From: Jannaschia sp. S6380
GTDB taxonomy: Bacteria > Pseudomonadota > Alphaproteobacteria > Rhodobacterales > Rhodobacteraceae
Direction: 5' to 3'
Length of the DNA: 64,000 nt
Assembly: GCF_023015695.1 (NCBI RefSeq)
Contig: NZ_JALKAS010000001.1
Location: forward strand, 1,550,001-1,614,000
Part shown: piece after piece, positions 1 to 9,446 of the stretch
Layout of the letters: each line of letters begins with the position of its first letter
Position numbering within the stretch: position 1 is the stretch's first letter
Notes under the pieces: generated by a model
What the model was told of the DNA's origin: nothing
The model's input: only the letters and a program-made list of their open reading frames with translations
Databases searched by the model: none
Position numbers and translations under genes: made by a program

Positions 1-1441
<1,441 letters not shown>

Positions 1442-1901
1442 GCCTCTGACCATCAAGAATTAACCACGTCAGAATCACGCCACGGCGCGATCGTCTTCGC
1501 GCCTTCGTGCCGTAGCATCTTCATCCGCGTGGGCGCCCCGACCGGGGGCGGACGGCTCCGACAACTTGGCGAGCGCGCGCGAAGCGTCCGCGAACCGCGA
1601 CCGTCTGGACGCCGCCTTCGCACCCGATACGGACGAGGCGCAGGCCCGCCGCTATGCCGAGGCGGAACGTGACCGGCTGGTCGCGCAGGCGATCCTGTCA
1701 CGCATCCCCGTCCCGGTGGAGGCGCTGCCCGGTCTCGGGGCCGATGGGCCGCGCGGCGTGCAGGAAGGTGCCGATCCCGGCGAAAGCTGACGCTCCGGCG
1801 GGGCCCTTTGCGGGGCCCTGCCACACCCCGAACGCGCCACTTCACCTTTCCCTCACGCCGCCGACGCGCTAAGGGCGGGAAAACAGGCAGCGGAGACGGC
1901 A
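1442..1901. other. 460-base stretch between acs and accB
   Basis: No convincing gene is seen. A 7-bp GC hairpin lies at 1484-1490/1497-1503 just after acs but has no T-run. A 74-codon plus-strand frame at 1566-1790 opens only with TTG, has no clear Shine-Dalgarno sequence, and its product is Ala/Arg/Asp-rich without a recognisable motif. The last part must carry the accB promoter; GGAG precedes the accB start. Confidence 0.5.
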
Positions 1902-2390
1902 ATGACCAAAACCCACGACAGTGACGTCGCCTTCATCAAGGCCCTGGCAGAGCTTCTGCGCGAGAACGACCTGAGCGAGCTCGAAGTCAGCCGCGAATAC
2001 GGCGAAGACGACGCGCTGAACGTCCGGGTCGCGCGCCAGATGACCGCAGCACCGCAGGCCGCGCCGGCGCAGGTCTCCGTCCCGTCGGCTCCCTCCGCCC
2101 CGCAGACACCGACGCCCCCGCAACCGCCCGCCGCGCGCGAGGATCCCGCGCAGGACCCGGGCGCGGTCACCTCGCCGATGGTGGGCACGGCCTATCTCGC
2201 CTCGGAACCGGGCGCGTCGAGTTTCGTGCAGGTCGGCGATTCCGTCGAGGAGGGGCAGACCCTTCTGATCGTGGAGGCCATGAAGACCATGAACCAGATC
2301 CCCAGCCCGCGCGCGGGCAAGGTCAAGCGCATCCTGGTCGAGGACGGTGCGGCCGTGGAATACGGCGCCCCCCTCGTGATCCTGGGTTGA
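1902..2390 (+). CDS. accB: Biotin carboxyl carrier protein of acetyl-CoA carboxylase
   Basis: Carries biotin between the carboxylase and carboxyltransferase halves of acetyl-CoA carboxylase, the first step of fatty acid synthesis. The 162-residue product has a short N-terminal helical region (1-45), a Pro/Ala-rich flexible linker (about 48-88) and a biotinyl domain (89-162). The biotinylation site is Lys128 in EAMKTMN; the usual motif is EAMKMMN or EAMKLMN, so Thr129 is a small variation. A GGAG lies upstream of the ATG. The gene is followed after 4 bases by accC, forming the standard two-gene operon; the carboxyltransferase genes accA and accD are elsewhere. Confidence 0.97.
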   Translation: MTKTHDSDVAFIKALAELLRENDLSELEVSREYGEDDALNVRVARQMTAAPQAAPAQVSVPSAPSAPQTPTPPQPPAAREDPAQDPGAVTSPMVGTAYLASEPGASSFVQVGDSVEEGQTLLIVEAMKTMNQIPSPRAGKVKRILVEDGAAVEYGAPLVILG

Positions 2391-2394
2391 GCCC

Positions 2395-3741
2395 ATGTTC
2401 GAGAAGATCCTGATCGCCAACCGGGGCGAAATCGCCCTGCGCGTGGTCCGCGCGGCCCGCGAGATGGGCGTGGCCACCGTTGCCGTCCATTCCACCGCCG
2501 ACGCCGATGCCATGCATGTCCGCATGGCCGACGAGTCGATCTGCATCGGTCCCGCCCCCAGCACGCAGAGCTATCTGTCGATCCCGGCGATCATTTCCGC
2601 CTGCGAGATCACGGGCGCCGAGGCGATCCACCCCGGCTACGGCTTCCTGTCCGAGAATGCGGCCTTCGTTCAAGTGTTGGAAGATCACGACATCAAGTTC
2701 ATCGGTCCCACGGCGGAACATATCCGCATCATGGGCGACAAGATCACCGCCAAGGACACGATGAAGAAGCTGGGCGTGCCCTGCGTCCCGGGCTCGGACG
2801 GCGGTGTGCCCGACATGGACGCCGCCCGCCGCGTGGCCGAGGAGATGGGATACCCCGTCATCATCAAGGCCACCGCCGGCGGCGGCGGACGCGGCATGAA
2901 GCTGGCGAAGTCGTCGGCGGAGCTGGAGACGGCGTTCCGCACGGCCCGGTCGGAGTCGAAGGCCGCCTTCGGGAACGACGAGGTCTATATCGAGAAGTAC
3001 CTCGGAACGCCCCGCCATATCGAGGTGCAGGTCTTCGGCGACGGCAAGGGCCGGGCCGTTCACCTGGGCGAGCGGGACTGTTCCCTGCAGCGCCGCCACC
3101 AGAAGGTCTTCGAGGAGGCGCCGGGCCCCGCCATCAGCCCCGAACAGCGCGCCGAGATCGGCCGGACCTGCGCCGAGGCCGTGGCCCGCATCAACTATGC
3201 CGGGGCCGGCACGATCGAGTTCCTGTACGAGAACGGCGAGTTCTACTTCATCGAGATGAACACCCGTCTGCAGGTCGAACATCCCGTCACCGAGGCGATC
3301 TTCGGCGTCGATCTGGTGCGCGAGCAGATCCGCGTGGCCGCCGGCCTTCCGATGTCCTTCGAACAGGACGACCTGACGATCAACGGTCACGCGATCGAGG
3401 TGCGGATCAACGCGGAGAAGCTGCCGAGCTTCTCGCCCTCACCGGGGACGATCACGCAGTACCACGCCCCGGGCGGCCTCGGCGTGCGGATGGATTCGGC
3501 GCTCTACGACGGCTACCGCATCCCGCCCTATTACGATTCGCTCATCGGCAAGCTGATCGTGCATGGCCGCGACCGCGACGAGGCGCTGGCCCGCCTTCGC
3601 CGTTCGCTGGGCGAATTGATCGTGGACGGCGTCGACACCACGATCCCGCTGTTCCGCGACCTGGTCGAGGACGCCGACGTGCAATCGGGCGATTACACCA
3701 TCCACTGGCTGGAACGCTGGCTGGAGCGCAACCTGGGCTGA
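2395..3741 (+). CDS. accC: Biotin carboxylase subunit of acetyl-CoA carboxylase
   Basis: ATP-dependent carboxylation of biotin on AccB. The 448-residue length is normal. The order is the N-terminal domain starting [13 protein letters not shown], the ATP-grasp domain with the glycine-rich loop GGGGRGMK, the metal and bicarbonate site region [16 protein letters not shown], and the C-terminal biotin-carboxylase domain. It follows accB by 4 bases and is clearly co-transcribed. Its stop is 5 bases from the end of the convergent response-regulator gene, leaving no room for an independent terminator. Confidence 0.98.
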   Translation: MFEKILIANRGEIALRVVRAAREMGVATVAVHSTADADAMHVRMADESICIGPAPSTQSYLSIPAIISACEITGAEAIHPGYGFLSENAAFVQVLEDHDIKFIGPTAEHIRIMGDKITAKDTMKKLGVPCVPGSDGGVPDMDAARRVAEEMGYPVIIKATAGGGGRGMKLAKSSAELETAFRTARSESKAAFGNDEVYIEKYLGTPRHIEVQVFGDGKGRAVHLGERDCSLQRRHQKVFEEAPGPAISPEQRAEIGRTCAEAVARINYAGAGTIEFLYENGEFYFIEMNTRLQVEHPVTEAIFGVDLVREQIRVAAGLPMSFEQDDLTINGHAIEVRINAEKLPSFSPSPGTITQYHAPGGLGVRMDSALYDGYRIPPYYDSLIGKLIVHGRDRDEALARLRRSLGELIVDGVDTTIPLFRDLVEDADVQSGDYTIHWLERWLERNLG

Positions 3742-3746
3742 ACCGT

Positions 3747-4085
3747 TCAGAGGTCGCGCACCACCTCCGAGAGCATCCCGTAATCGACCGGCTTGGAGAC
3801 CAGCGGCTCGTCGCGCAGCCAGTCGATCTGATCGCGCGAATACCCCGACACGACCGCGAACGGCACACCCCGATCGCGGAACGCCTCGGCCAGCGGGGCC
3901 GAACTGACGCCGTCGAGATTGGCATCGAGAAGGACGGCGTCCACCGGCCCGCGATCGAGCACCGAGATCGCCGTATCCAGGTCGCCCGCGATCCCCGCGA
4001 CCTCATGGCCCTCATCCTGCAGCCAGAACTCGAACTCGATGGCGATCAACGCCTCGTCGTCCACGATCATCACGCGTTTTGCCAT
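3747..4085 (-). CDS. Single-domain response regulator
   Basis: A 112-residue receiver domain with no output domain. The acidic pair is Asp9-Asp10, the phospho-acceptor is Asp54 in VLLDANLDG, and the conserved lysine is in VSKPVD near the end. It starts 16 bases inside the end of the upstream HWE kinase gene, so the two are translationally coupled and very likely cognate. Stand-alone receivers paired with HWE kinases commonly act as phosphate sinks or relay partners by protein contact; which one applies here cannot be read from the sequence. Confidence 0.9.
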   Translation of the reverse strand: MAKRVMIVDDEALIAIEFEFWLQDEGHEVAGIAGDLDTAISVLDRGPVDAVLLDANLDGVSSAPLAEAFRDRGVPFAVVSGYSRDQIDWLRDEPLVSKPVDYGMLSEVVRDL

Positions 4086-5824
4086 CGTTCCCCGTTCCTC
4101 TTCGAATGCAGCACCCTCTGTCCCGGGGCTTCAAGGCGCCAGACCAAACCTTCGCGACGATAGTCCAGTTCGACCGCTCCGCCGACCGAATGCTCCGCCA
4201 TCCGCGATATGACGTTATAGCCGAAGCCGCGCCGCGACGGCGTTTCGACCGGCGGGCCGTTGTGTTCGACCCATGTCATCCAAAAGCGCGGCCCGTCCGC
4301 GCGCGGGGCGACGCCCCAGTCGATATCGACCATGCCCGCCTCGTCGGAAAGCGCGCCGTATTTCAGCGCATTGGTCGCAAGCTCGTGCAGCGCCATGCCA
4401 ATGCTCTGGGCGGCGGCCGGCGTGATCGACAGCGGCGCACCATCCACCGCGACCCGCTCCTCACGGCTGCCACGCGCGAAGGCCATCTGCAGATCCACCA
4501 GATCCCGTAGCCCCACCGCATCCCAGTTGCCGGCGATCAGCAGATCCTGTGATGCGGCAAGGCCCGACAGCCGGGCCGAAAACGCCGCGAAGAACGCCTC
4601 CGGCGTGGTGTCGCGCGCGGTCTGCCGGGCCAGCGACTGGATCACCGCCAGCATGTTCTTGGCGCGGTGGTTGACCTCGCGCATCAGGACGTCGCCCTTC
4701 CGCGCCGCCTCGTGCTGGTCGGTCAGGTCGGTGACGAAGGCATAGACCTCGTCATGGCCGGGACGCTGCGTCATGTGCATCAGCATCGGAAACTCGGTTC
4801 CGTCGGCGCGGCGCACGCGGCGCTCGAACGGACCGGCACGGCCCGTCTTGGCCAGTTCGCGCTCGACGCGTTCGCGCGGGTAGTTCATCTCATCGACGAC
4901 GAAATCGTCGCGGCGCAGACCACCGGGCCGAAAACCGTCCCCGTCATAGCCGGTCATACGCAGGAACGCCGGATTGGCATCGCCCATCAGGCCGTCCAGC
5001 TTGCCGATCACGATACCGACCGGCGATGTCTCTATCAGCATGCGCAGCCGCGCTTCGCTCTCGGCCAGGCGGGCGACAGCGTCGTCGCGCTCGGTCACAT
5101 CGGCGCTGGTGCCGACAACGCCGATATATTGCCCGTCGGCGTCGAACCGGGCCCGTCCCCAGGATTCCAGCTTGCGCCAACTGCCATGCCTGTCGCGCAC
5201 GCGGACGGAGCCGTGAAAATCCCGCCGCTCGGCCATGGAGCGCTTGAAGGCCTCGACGTAGCTTTCGCCATCGTCGGGATGGACCAGCATCTCCCAGCGA
5301 TCCTCGCGCATCTCCTCCGGGGTGACGCCGAAGAAGTCGCAATAGGTCTGGTTCACCATCTCCTGCCGGCCGTCCGCCCCGTGCAACCAGACGATCAACG
5401 GCAGGTCGTCGATCATCGCGGCGAATTTCGTCTCGACCTCGCCGGCTGCCACCTGCGCGGCCCCGGCACCCGTCATGTCGCGCAAGACGGCCACGAACCG
5501 ACCCGCCTGCGCGAGCGGAGAAAGTTCGACGTCGAAGATCCGGTCCGATCCGGCAAGTTCCTGTCGGAACCGCCCGCGCGCTCCCCCGCCGGTGATCCTC
5601 GCCACTGCGTCGATGGCGTCGCGATCGAGTGCTCCGAAGATCTGGCGCGCCGTACGTCCGGCCGCGTCGGACGTATCCAACGATGTCCGGAACGCCGAAT
5701 TCATTTGAAGGATGCGGAAGTCGTCGGCATCGGGCATGCGCTCGCCAATGCACGCGGCCCCGTCGACCAGTTCGAGCATTTGCCGCAGATCGTCGCCGAC
5801 CATATCCTGCGACAGTTTCGTCAT
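4070..5824 (-). CDS. Multi-PAS HWE-family sensor histidine kinase
   Basis: A soluble sensor kinase of 584 residues with no membrane segment. Three PAS-like modules are seen at about 20-120, 135-250 and 258-372, followed by the kinase. The phospho-accepting histidine is His386 in EVNHRAKNML; the ATP domain has the N-box HELATNALKYG and the family signature W-x-E-x-x-G-P (TWVEHNGPP) that defines HWE kinases. The open frame runs further upstream through the antisense of aat, but the start is placed at the ATG of MTKLSQ because homologous sequence begins there and the divergent aat begins 105 bases away. The second PAS carries no obvious flavin-binding cysteine motif of the GRNCRFL type, so a LOV photoreceptor is not supported. 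Confidence 0.88.
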   Translation of the reverse strand: MTKLSQDMVGDDLRQMLELVDGAACIGERMPDADDFRILQMNSAFRTSLDTSDAAGRTARQIFGALDRDAIDAVARITGGGARGRFRQELAGSDRIFDVELSPLAQAGRFVAVLRDMTGAGAAQVAAGEVETKFAAMIDDLPLIVWLHGADGRQEMVNQTYCDFFGVTPEEMREDRWEMLVHPDDGESYVEAFKRSMAERRDFHGSVRVRDRHGSWRKLESWGRARFDADGQYIGVVGTSADVTERDDAVARLAESEARLRMLIETSPVGIVIGKLDGLMGDANPAFLRMTGYDGDGFRPGGLRRDDFVVDEMNYPRERVERELAKTGRAGPFERRVRRADGTEFPMLMHMTQRPGHDEVYAFVTDLTDQHEAARKGDVLMREVNHRAKNMLAVIQSLARQTARDTTPEAFFAAFSARLSGLAASQDLLIAGNWDAVGLRDLVDLQMAFARGSREERVAVDGAPLSITPAAAQSIGMALHELATNALKYGALSDEAGMVDIDWGVAPRADGPRFWMTWVEHNGPPVETPSRRGFGYNVISRMAEHSVGGAVELDYRREGLVWRLEAPGQRVLHSKRNGERWQNA

Positions 5825-5929
5825 CTCGCGCCCAATCCTAGTGCCCGCGCGGAGGTTAGTGGACTGTCCGCACATGGCAAGACCGCCGTGGCCCTTTTCG
5901 GGCCGGCCAACGGGGGTTACGGTTTCGCC

Positions 5930-6574
5930 ATGCCGCGCGACACGACCGAGATCACGCCCGAAACACTGTTGATGGCCTATGCCGCCGGCGTCTTTCCGAT
6001 GGCCGAGTCCCGCGACGACCCCGAGATCTACTGGGTCGATCCGAAACGGCGCGGCGTGCTGCCGCTGGATGGGTTCCGCATGTCGCGCAGCCTGGCGCGC
6101 CTGATCCGCCGTGGCCGCCTGGAGGTGACGCTGGACACGGCGTTCGGCCGTGTCGTGCGCGCCTGCGCCGCCCGGCCGGAGACCTGGATCAACCGGCCGA
6201 TCCTCAATCTCTACGAAGCGCTGCACGACGCGGGTCATGCCCATTCGATCGAAGTCCACGAGGACGGCGCCCTCGTCGGGGGCCTATACGGGGTGACGCT
6301 GGGCACCGCGTTCTTCGGCGAGTCCATGTTCTCGCTCAGACCGGACGCCTCGAAGGTCGCGCTGGCCTATGTCGTGACCCTCCTGCGGCGCGAGGGGTTC
6401 ACCCTGTTCGACACGCAGTTCCTGACCGATCACCTCGCCCGCCTCGGCGCGGTCGAGATCGGGCGCGACCATTACCACGCGAGACTGGCATTGGCACTGT
6501 CAGAACGCGCGGCATTGTGCAGGCCGGTCCCTCAGCCGTCGGACGTCGTGCATCTAAGGACCCAGACGTCGTAG
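5930..6574 (+). CDS. aat: Leucyl/phenylalanyl-tRNA-protein transferase
   Basis: Transfers Leu or Phe from charged tRNA to the N-terminus of proteins with basic N-terminal residues, marking them for ClpAP degradation (N-degron pathway). The 214-residue product has the family blocks LLMAYAAGVFPMAE, YWVDPKRRGVLPL and GGLYGVTLGTAFFGESMFS, then FTLFDTQFLTDHLARLGA. The same frame is open far upstream, but residues before MPRDTTE are the antisense of the kinase gene, so the ATG at 5930 is used. The last 43 bases overlap the end of the convergent DUF2155 gene. Confidence 0.95.
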   Translation: MPRDTTEITPETLLMAYAAGVFPMAESRDDPEIYWVDPKRRGVLPLDGFRMSRSLARLIRRGRLEVTLDTAFGRVVRACAARPETWINRPILNLYEALHDAGHAHSIEVHEDGALVGGLYGVTLGTAFFGESMFSLRPDASKVALAYVVTLLRREGFTLFDTQFLTDHLARLGAVEIGRDHYHARLALALSERAALCRPVPQPSDVVHLRTQTS

Positions 6575-6903
6575 CGCCGATGCTCCAGCGCGTTGAGCGC
6601 GGGTGACGACGCCACCATCCAGCCGGCGAACAACTCCTCGACCGCGCGCGTCTCGACCACCTGGATCAGGCCGAAGGCATCGCCGGCCGGATTTTTCGAC
6701 GGATAGCGGCATTCATGCAGCGTGATCTGAAGCGCGCCGTAAGCCATGGTCTGGCCTGCGGCCATCTCGACGTCGATCACCTCGCCGCTGGTCTTGTCGA
6801 GCGTGCGCAGGACGGCCCCGCTCCCGGTGCCGGTCCGCACGACCTGCGCCCCGGCCGGCATGGCCAGGGTCAGCGCGACAAGCGTGGCGAGCGCGATCCT
6901 CAC
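6532..6903 (-). CDS. DUF2155 domain protein, secreted
   Basis: The product is 123 residues with an N-terminal signal peptide (RIALATLVALTLAMPAGAQ), so it is exported to the periplasm. The body has GEVIDVEMAAGQTMAYGALQ and ECRYPSKNP, typical of DUF2155, a family of unknown function found in alphaproteobacteria. I choose the GTG at 6903 because it places the signal peptide at the N-terminus and overlaps the stop of the upstream NDUFA12-like gene in the arrangement GTGA. The family name is my recognition; the biochemical role is unknown. Confidence 0.85.
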   Translation of the reverse strand: MRIALATLVALTLAMPAGAQVVRTGTGSGAVLRTLDKTSGEVIDVEMAAGQTMAYGALQITLHECRYPSKNPAGDAFGLIQVVETRAVEELFAGWMVASSPALNALEHRRYDVWVLRCTTSDG

Positions 6904-7277
6904 TCGGGTCTCCAGGCCTCGTAGTCGGTCGCGGGCTCGACGTCGGCCCGGCGCAGCGACCCTTTGCGGAAGAACGCGTCTTCCGTCCCGGTCTGGTTGG
7001 ATTGATGCGGCTTTTCCCATGTCCGATGGATCAGTGGATCCTTCGTGGGGGGTAGATCGAAGGTATGATGCAGCCATCCGTGCCATTCGGGCGGCACGCG
7101 GCTAGCGTCGTTGTCGCCGACATAATGCACCCAGCGCCGCGTGCCATCGGCGTTGCGGTAATAGGTGTTGCCTGCCGCGTCCTGTCCGACTTCGGTCCCG
7201 AAGCGGCGGGTCCAGAGGGCGGTGCCGAAGCTCTGCCCGTCCCACCATCCGACGAGGCGCTTGAAAAATCCGGCCAT
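6900..7277 (-). CDS. NDUFA12-like NADH:ubiquinone oxidoreductase accessory subunit
   Basis: A 125-residue protein starting MAGFFKRLVGWWDGQSFGT, with GTEVGQDAAGNTYY, RRWVHY, PPEWHGWLHHT and PHQSNQTGT. These blocks match the B17.2/NDUFA12 family, an accessory or assembly subunit of complex I shared by mitochondria and alphaproteobacteria. GGAGG stands seven to eight bases before the ATG, which rules out the longer frame that opens at 7346. The gene lies far from any nuo operon in this window and is coupled to the downstream DUF2155 gene by a four-base overlap. Confidence 0.9.
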   Translation of the reverse strand: MAGFFKRLVGWWDGQSFGTALWTRRFGTEVGQDAAGNTYYRNADGTRRWVHYVGDNDASRVPPEWHGWLHHTFDLPPTKDPLIHRTWEKPHQSNQTGTEDAFFRKGSLRRADVEPATDYEAWRPE

Positions 7278-7386
7278 GTCGATCCTCCGCACAGGTTCCG
7301 CCACCCCTCCTACACCGCAGGTATCGACGGTCAAGACGCGAGGCATCGTGCGGAACCGACGGCGGACCTGTGCGGGATGATTGAAT

Positions 7387-7402
7387 TGAACCGAACGGTT
7401 CA
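7387..7402. promoter_or_regulatory. TetR-operator-like palindrome upstream of the EF-hand gene
   Basis: TGAACCG and CGGTTCA face each other around a two-base AA spacer, a perfect 7-bp inverted repeat. Its size and dyad form fit operators of TetR-family repressors. It ends 37 bases before the EF-hand start, in an AT-richer patch (TTTCTATATTGG follows) that could hold the promoter. No TetR gene lies beside it, so the regulator would act from elsewhere. The regulator class is inference. Confidence 0.5.
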
Positions 7403-7439
7403 GTTTCTATATTGGATACAGTTAGATTGGAGTCCCATC

Positions 7440-7940
7440 ATGATCCGGCGCATTCTTTCCTTCGCAATCCTGGCCGCCCTTCCGATGCAGGCCGCCGCCG
7501 CCTCTCCCGGCATCGAGGCCTGGCGCCTGGTCGATGCCAGCCAGGCGATCATCGAGGACATGGGACATCAGATCGACGCCGATCATGACGGCATGATCTC
7601 CGCGGACGAAATGGATCGTGCCGCACGAGAGGTCTTCGCTGCGATCGATACGGACCTCGACGGGGTCCTGACCCGCGGCGAACTGTTCGGGTGGAAAGTC
7701 GGCATGGCCGAGATTGCTGCGTTCCGCGGACGTGAACAGGCCTATGCGGCCACGATGAACCTGGTGTTCGATCTGCTCGATCGCGACGGGTCGAACGGTC
7801 TCGACGCCGAGGAACATGCAGGTGGCCTCGTCGCGGCGCGCGCGATGGCCGATCGCGATGGCGACGGCACCATGTCCCTGGCCGAATTCCGCGACGCTTT
7901 CCTGGTATCGACGGCATTCCGGCGCGCGCTGGTCGAGTGA
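7440..7940 (+). CDS. Secreted EF-hand calcium-binding protein
   Basis: The 166-residue product begins with a signal peptide (MIRRILSFAILAALPMQAAAA) and is therefore periplasmic or secreted. Four EF-hand-type loops are visible: DADHDGMISADE, DTDLDGVLTRGE, DRDGSNGLDAEE and DRDGDGTMSLAE. The third is slightly unusual, with Gly and Ser in the middle positions. GGAG lies seven bases before the ATG at 7440, so the longer upstream frame is not coding. A calcium sensor or buffer in the envelope is the natural reading; no enzyme domain is present. Confidence 0.85.
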   Translation: MIRRILSFAILAALPMQAAAASPGIEAWRLVDASQAIIEDMGHQIDADHDGMISADEMDRAAREVFAAIDTDLDGVLTRGELFGWKVGMAEIAAFRGREQAYAATMNLVFDLLDRDGSNGLDAEEHAGGLVAARAMADRDGDGTMSLAEFRDAFLVSTAFRRALVE

Positions 7941-8022
7941 CCCTGTTGAGGGGTCGGGCGAACGCCTCTGGCCCCTCCGCGTCCCGGACTGTATCCTGCG
8001 CCCCACAGTCAGGGAGAGCGAC

Positions 8023-9330
8023 ATGACCGAGACACGCAAGTACGGCTTCGACACCCTTCAGATCCACGCGGGCGCCCGCCCGGATCCGGCGACCGGGGCC
8101 CGTCAGACGCCGATCTATCAGACCACCGCCTACGTCTTCCGCGACGCCGATCACGCCGCCGCGCTCTTCAATCTGCAGGAGGTGGGATATATCTACTCCC
8201 GCCTGACGAACCCGACCGTCGCCGTCCTGCAGGAACGGATCGCCACGCTGGAAGGCGGGGCCGGTGCCGTCTGCTGCTCCTCGGGTCATGCGGCACAGCT
8301 CATGGCGCTGTTCCCGCTGATGCAGCCGGGCTGCAACATCGTCGTGTCGACGCGTCTCTACGGCGGAACGGTCACACAGTTCAGCCAGACCATCAGGCGG
8401 TTCGGCTGGTCGGCCAAGTTCGTCGATTTCGACAACCTCGACGCCGTCCGGGATGCCATCGACGATGACACCCGGGCCGTCTTCGGCGAGGCCATCGCCA
8501 ATCCCGGCGGATGGATCATGGACGTGCGGGCGGTGGCGGACATCGCCGATGCCGCCGGCATTCCGCTGATCATCGACAATACCTCGGCCACGCCCTACCT
8601 GCACCGCCCCATCGAACACGGAGCGACCCTGGTGGTTCATTCGACCACCAAGTACCTGACCGGCAACGGGACCGTGACCGGCGGCTGCGTGGTGGATTCG
8701 GGGCAGTTCGACTGGTCGGCCTCGGGCAAGTTCCCGTCCCTGTCCGAGCCGGAGCCCGCCTATCACGGCCTGCGCTTCCACGAGACGTTCGGCAACCTGG
8801 CCTTCACGTTCCATTCCATCGCCGTTGGGCTGCGCGATCTGGGCATGACGATGAACCCCCAGGCCGCGCATTACACCCTGATGGGGATCGAGACGCTCTC
8901 GCTCCGGATGGACAGGCACGTCGCCAATGCCGAGAAGGTCGCCGCCTGGCTCGAAAGGCACCCGGCGGTCGACCGTGTCACCTATGCCGGCCTGCCGTCA
9001 TCGCCCTATCACGACCGCGCCAAGACCGTCTGCCCCAAGGGTGCGGGCGGGCTGTTCACCTTCGCGCTCAAAGGTGGCTACGACGCCTGCGTGCGGTTCA
9101 TCGACGCGGTCGAGATCTTCAGCCATGTCGCCAACCTTGGCGACACGCGCAGCCTGGTGATCCACTCCGCCTCGACCACGCATCGGCAACTCTCCCCCGA
9201 GCAGCAGGCCGCCGCGGGGGCCGGGCCGGACGTCGTCCGCGTCTCTATCGGGATCGAGGATGCCGACGACCTGATCGCCGATCTCGACCAGGCGCTCTCG
9301 ACCGCGGCCGGCAAGGTGGCCGCCGAATAG
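8023..9330 (+). CDS. metY: O-acetylhomoserine aminocarboxypropyltransferase (sulfhydrylase)
   Basis: PLP enzyme of the Cys/Met metabolism family that makes homocysteine from O-acetylhomoserine and sulfide. The 435-residue length is typical of MetY rather than the shorter MetZ or MetB. The PLP lysine is Lys210 in HSTTKYLTG; other marks are the YSRLTNPT and GYDACVRFIDAVEIFSHVANLGD regions. The ATG at 8023 follows AGGGAGAG. I looked for a SAM riboswitch in the 82-base upstream gap and saw none. Confidence 0.93.
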   Translation: MTETRKYGFDTLQIHAGARPDPATGARQTPIYQTTAYVFRDADHAAALFNLQEVGYIYSRLTNPTVAVLQERIATLEGGAGAVCCSSGHAAQLMALFPLMQPGCNIVVSTRLYGGTVTQFSQTIRRFGWSAKFVDFDNLDAVRDAIDDDTRAVFGEAIANPGGWIMDVRAVADIADAAGIPLIIDNTSATPYLHRPIEHGATLVVHSTTKYLTGNGTVTGGCVVDSGQFDWSASGKFPSLSEPEPAYHGLRFHETFGNLAFTFHSIAVGLRDLGMTMNPQAAHYTLMGIETLSLRMDRHVANAEKVAAWLERHPAVDRVTYAGLPSSPYHDRAKTVCPKGAGGLFTFALKGGYDACVRFIDAVEIFSHVANLGDTRSLVIHSASTTHRQLSPEQQAAAGAGPDVVRVSIGIEDADDLIADLDQALSTAAGKVAAE

Positions 9331-9446
9331 GAACCGGAACAAGTCGCGCGGCCCCTACTTTGCGTTGCGCGATTTCCCGCCCTAGACTGTCGGGCCAGAC
9401 CGGGCCGCCCTCGCGGCTCTGCGGAAACACATGCTAGGCGGCACGC

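Noticed and set aside
1566..1790. 74-residue ORF between acs and accB
   Set aside because: TTG start without ribosome binding site, no motif and biased composition; kept only as a note on the gap.
4070..4085. Kinase and response regulator as one hybrid gene
   Set aside because: They overlap by 16 bases in different frames, each with its own start and stop; a frameshift is not needed to explain them.
4667..6574. Open frame of 635 codons ending with aat
   Set aside because: The first two thirds are the antisense of the PAS/HWE kinase. Family sequence begins only at the ATG at 5930.
7941..8022. SAM riboswitch or terminator before metY
   Set aside because: An 8-bp hairpin exists (7948-7955/7970-7977, one T-G pair) but no SAM-II core and no T-run are visible.
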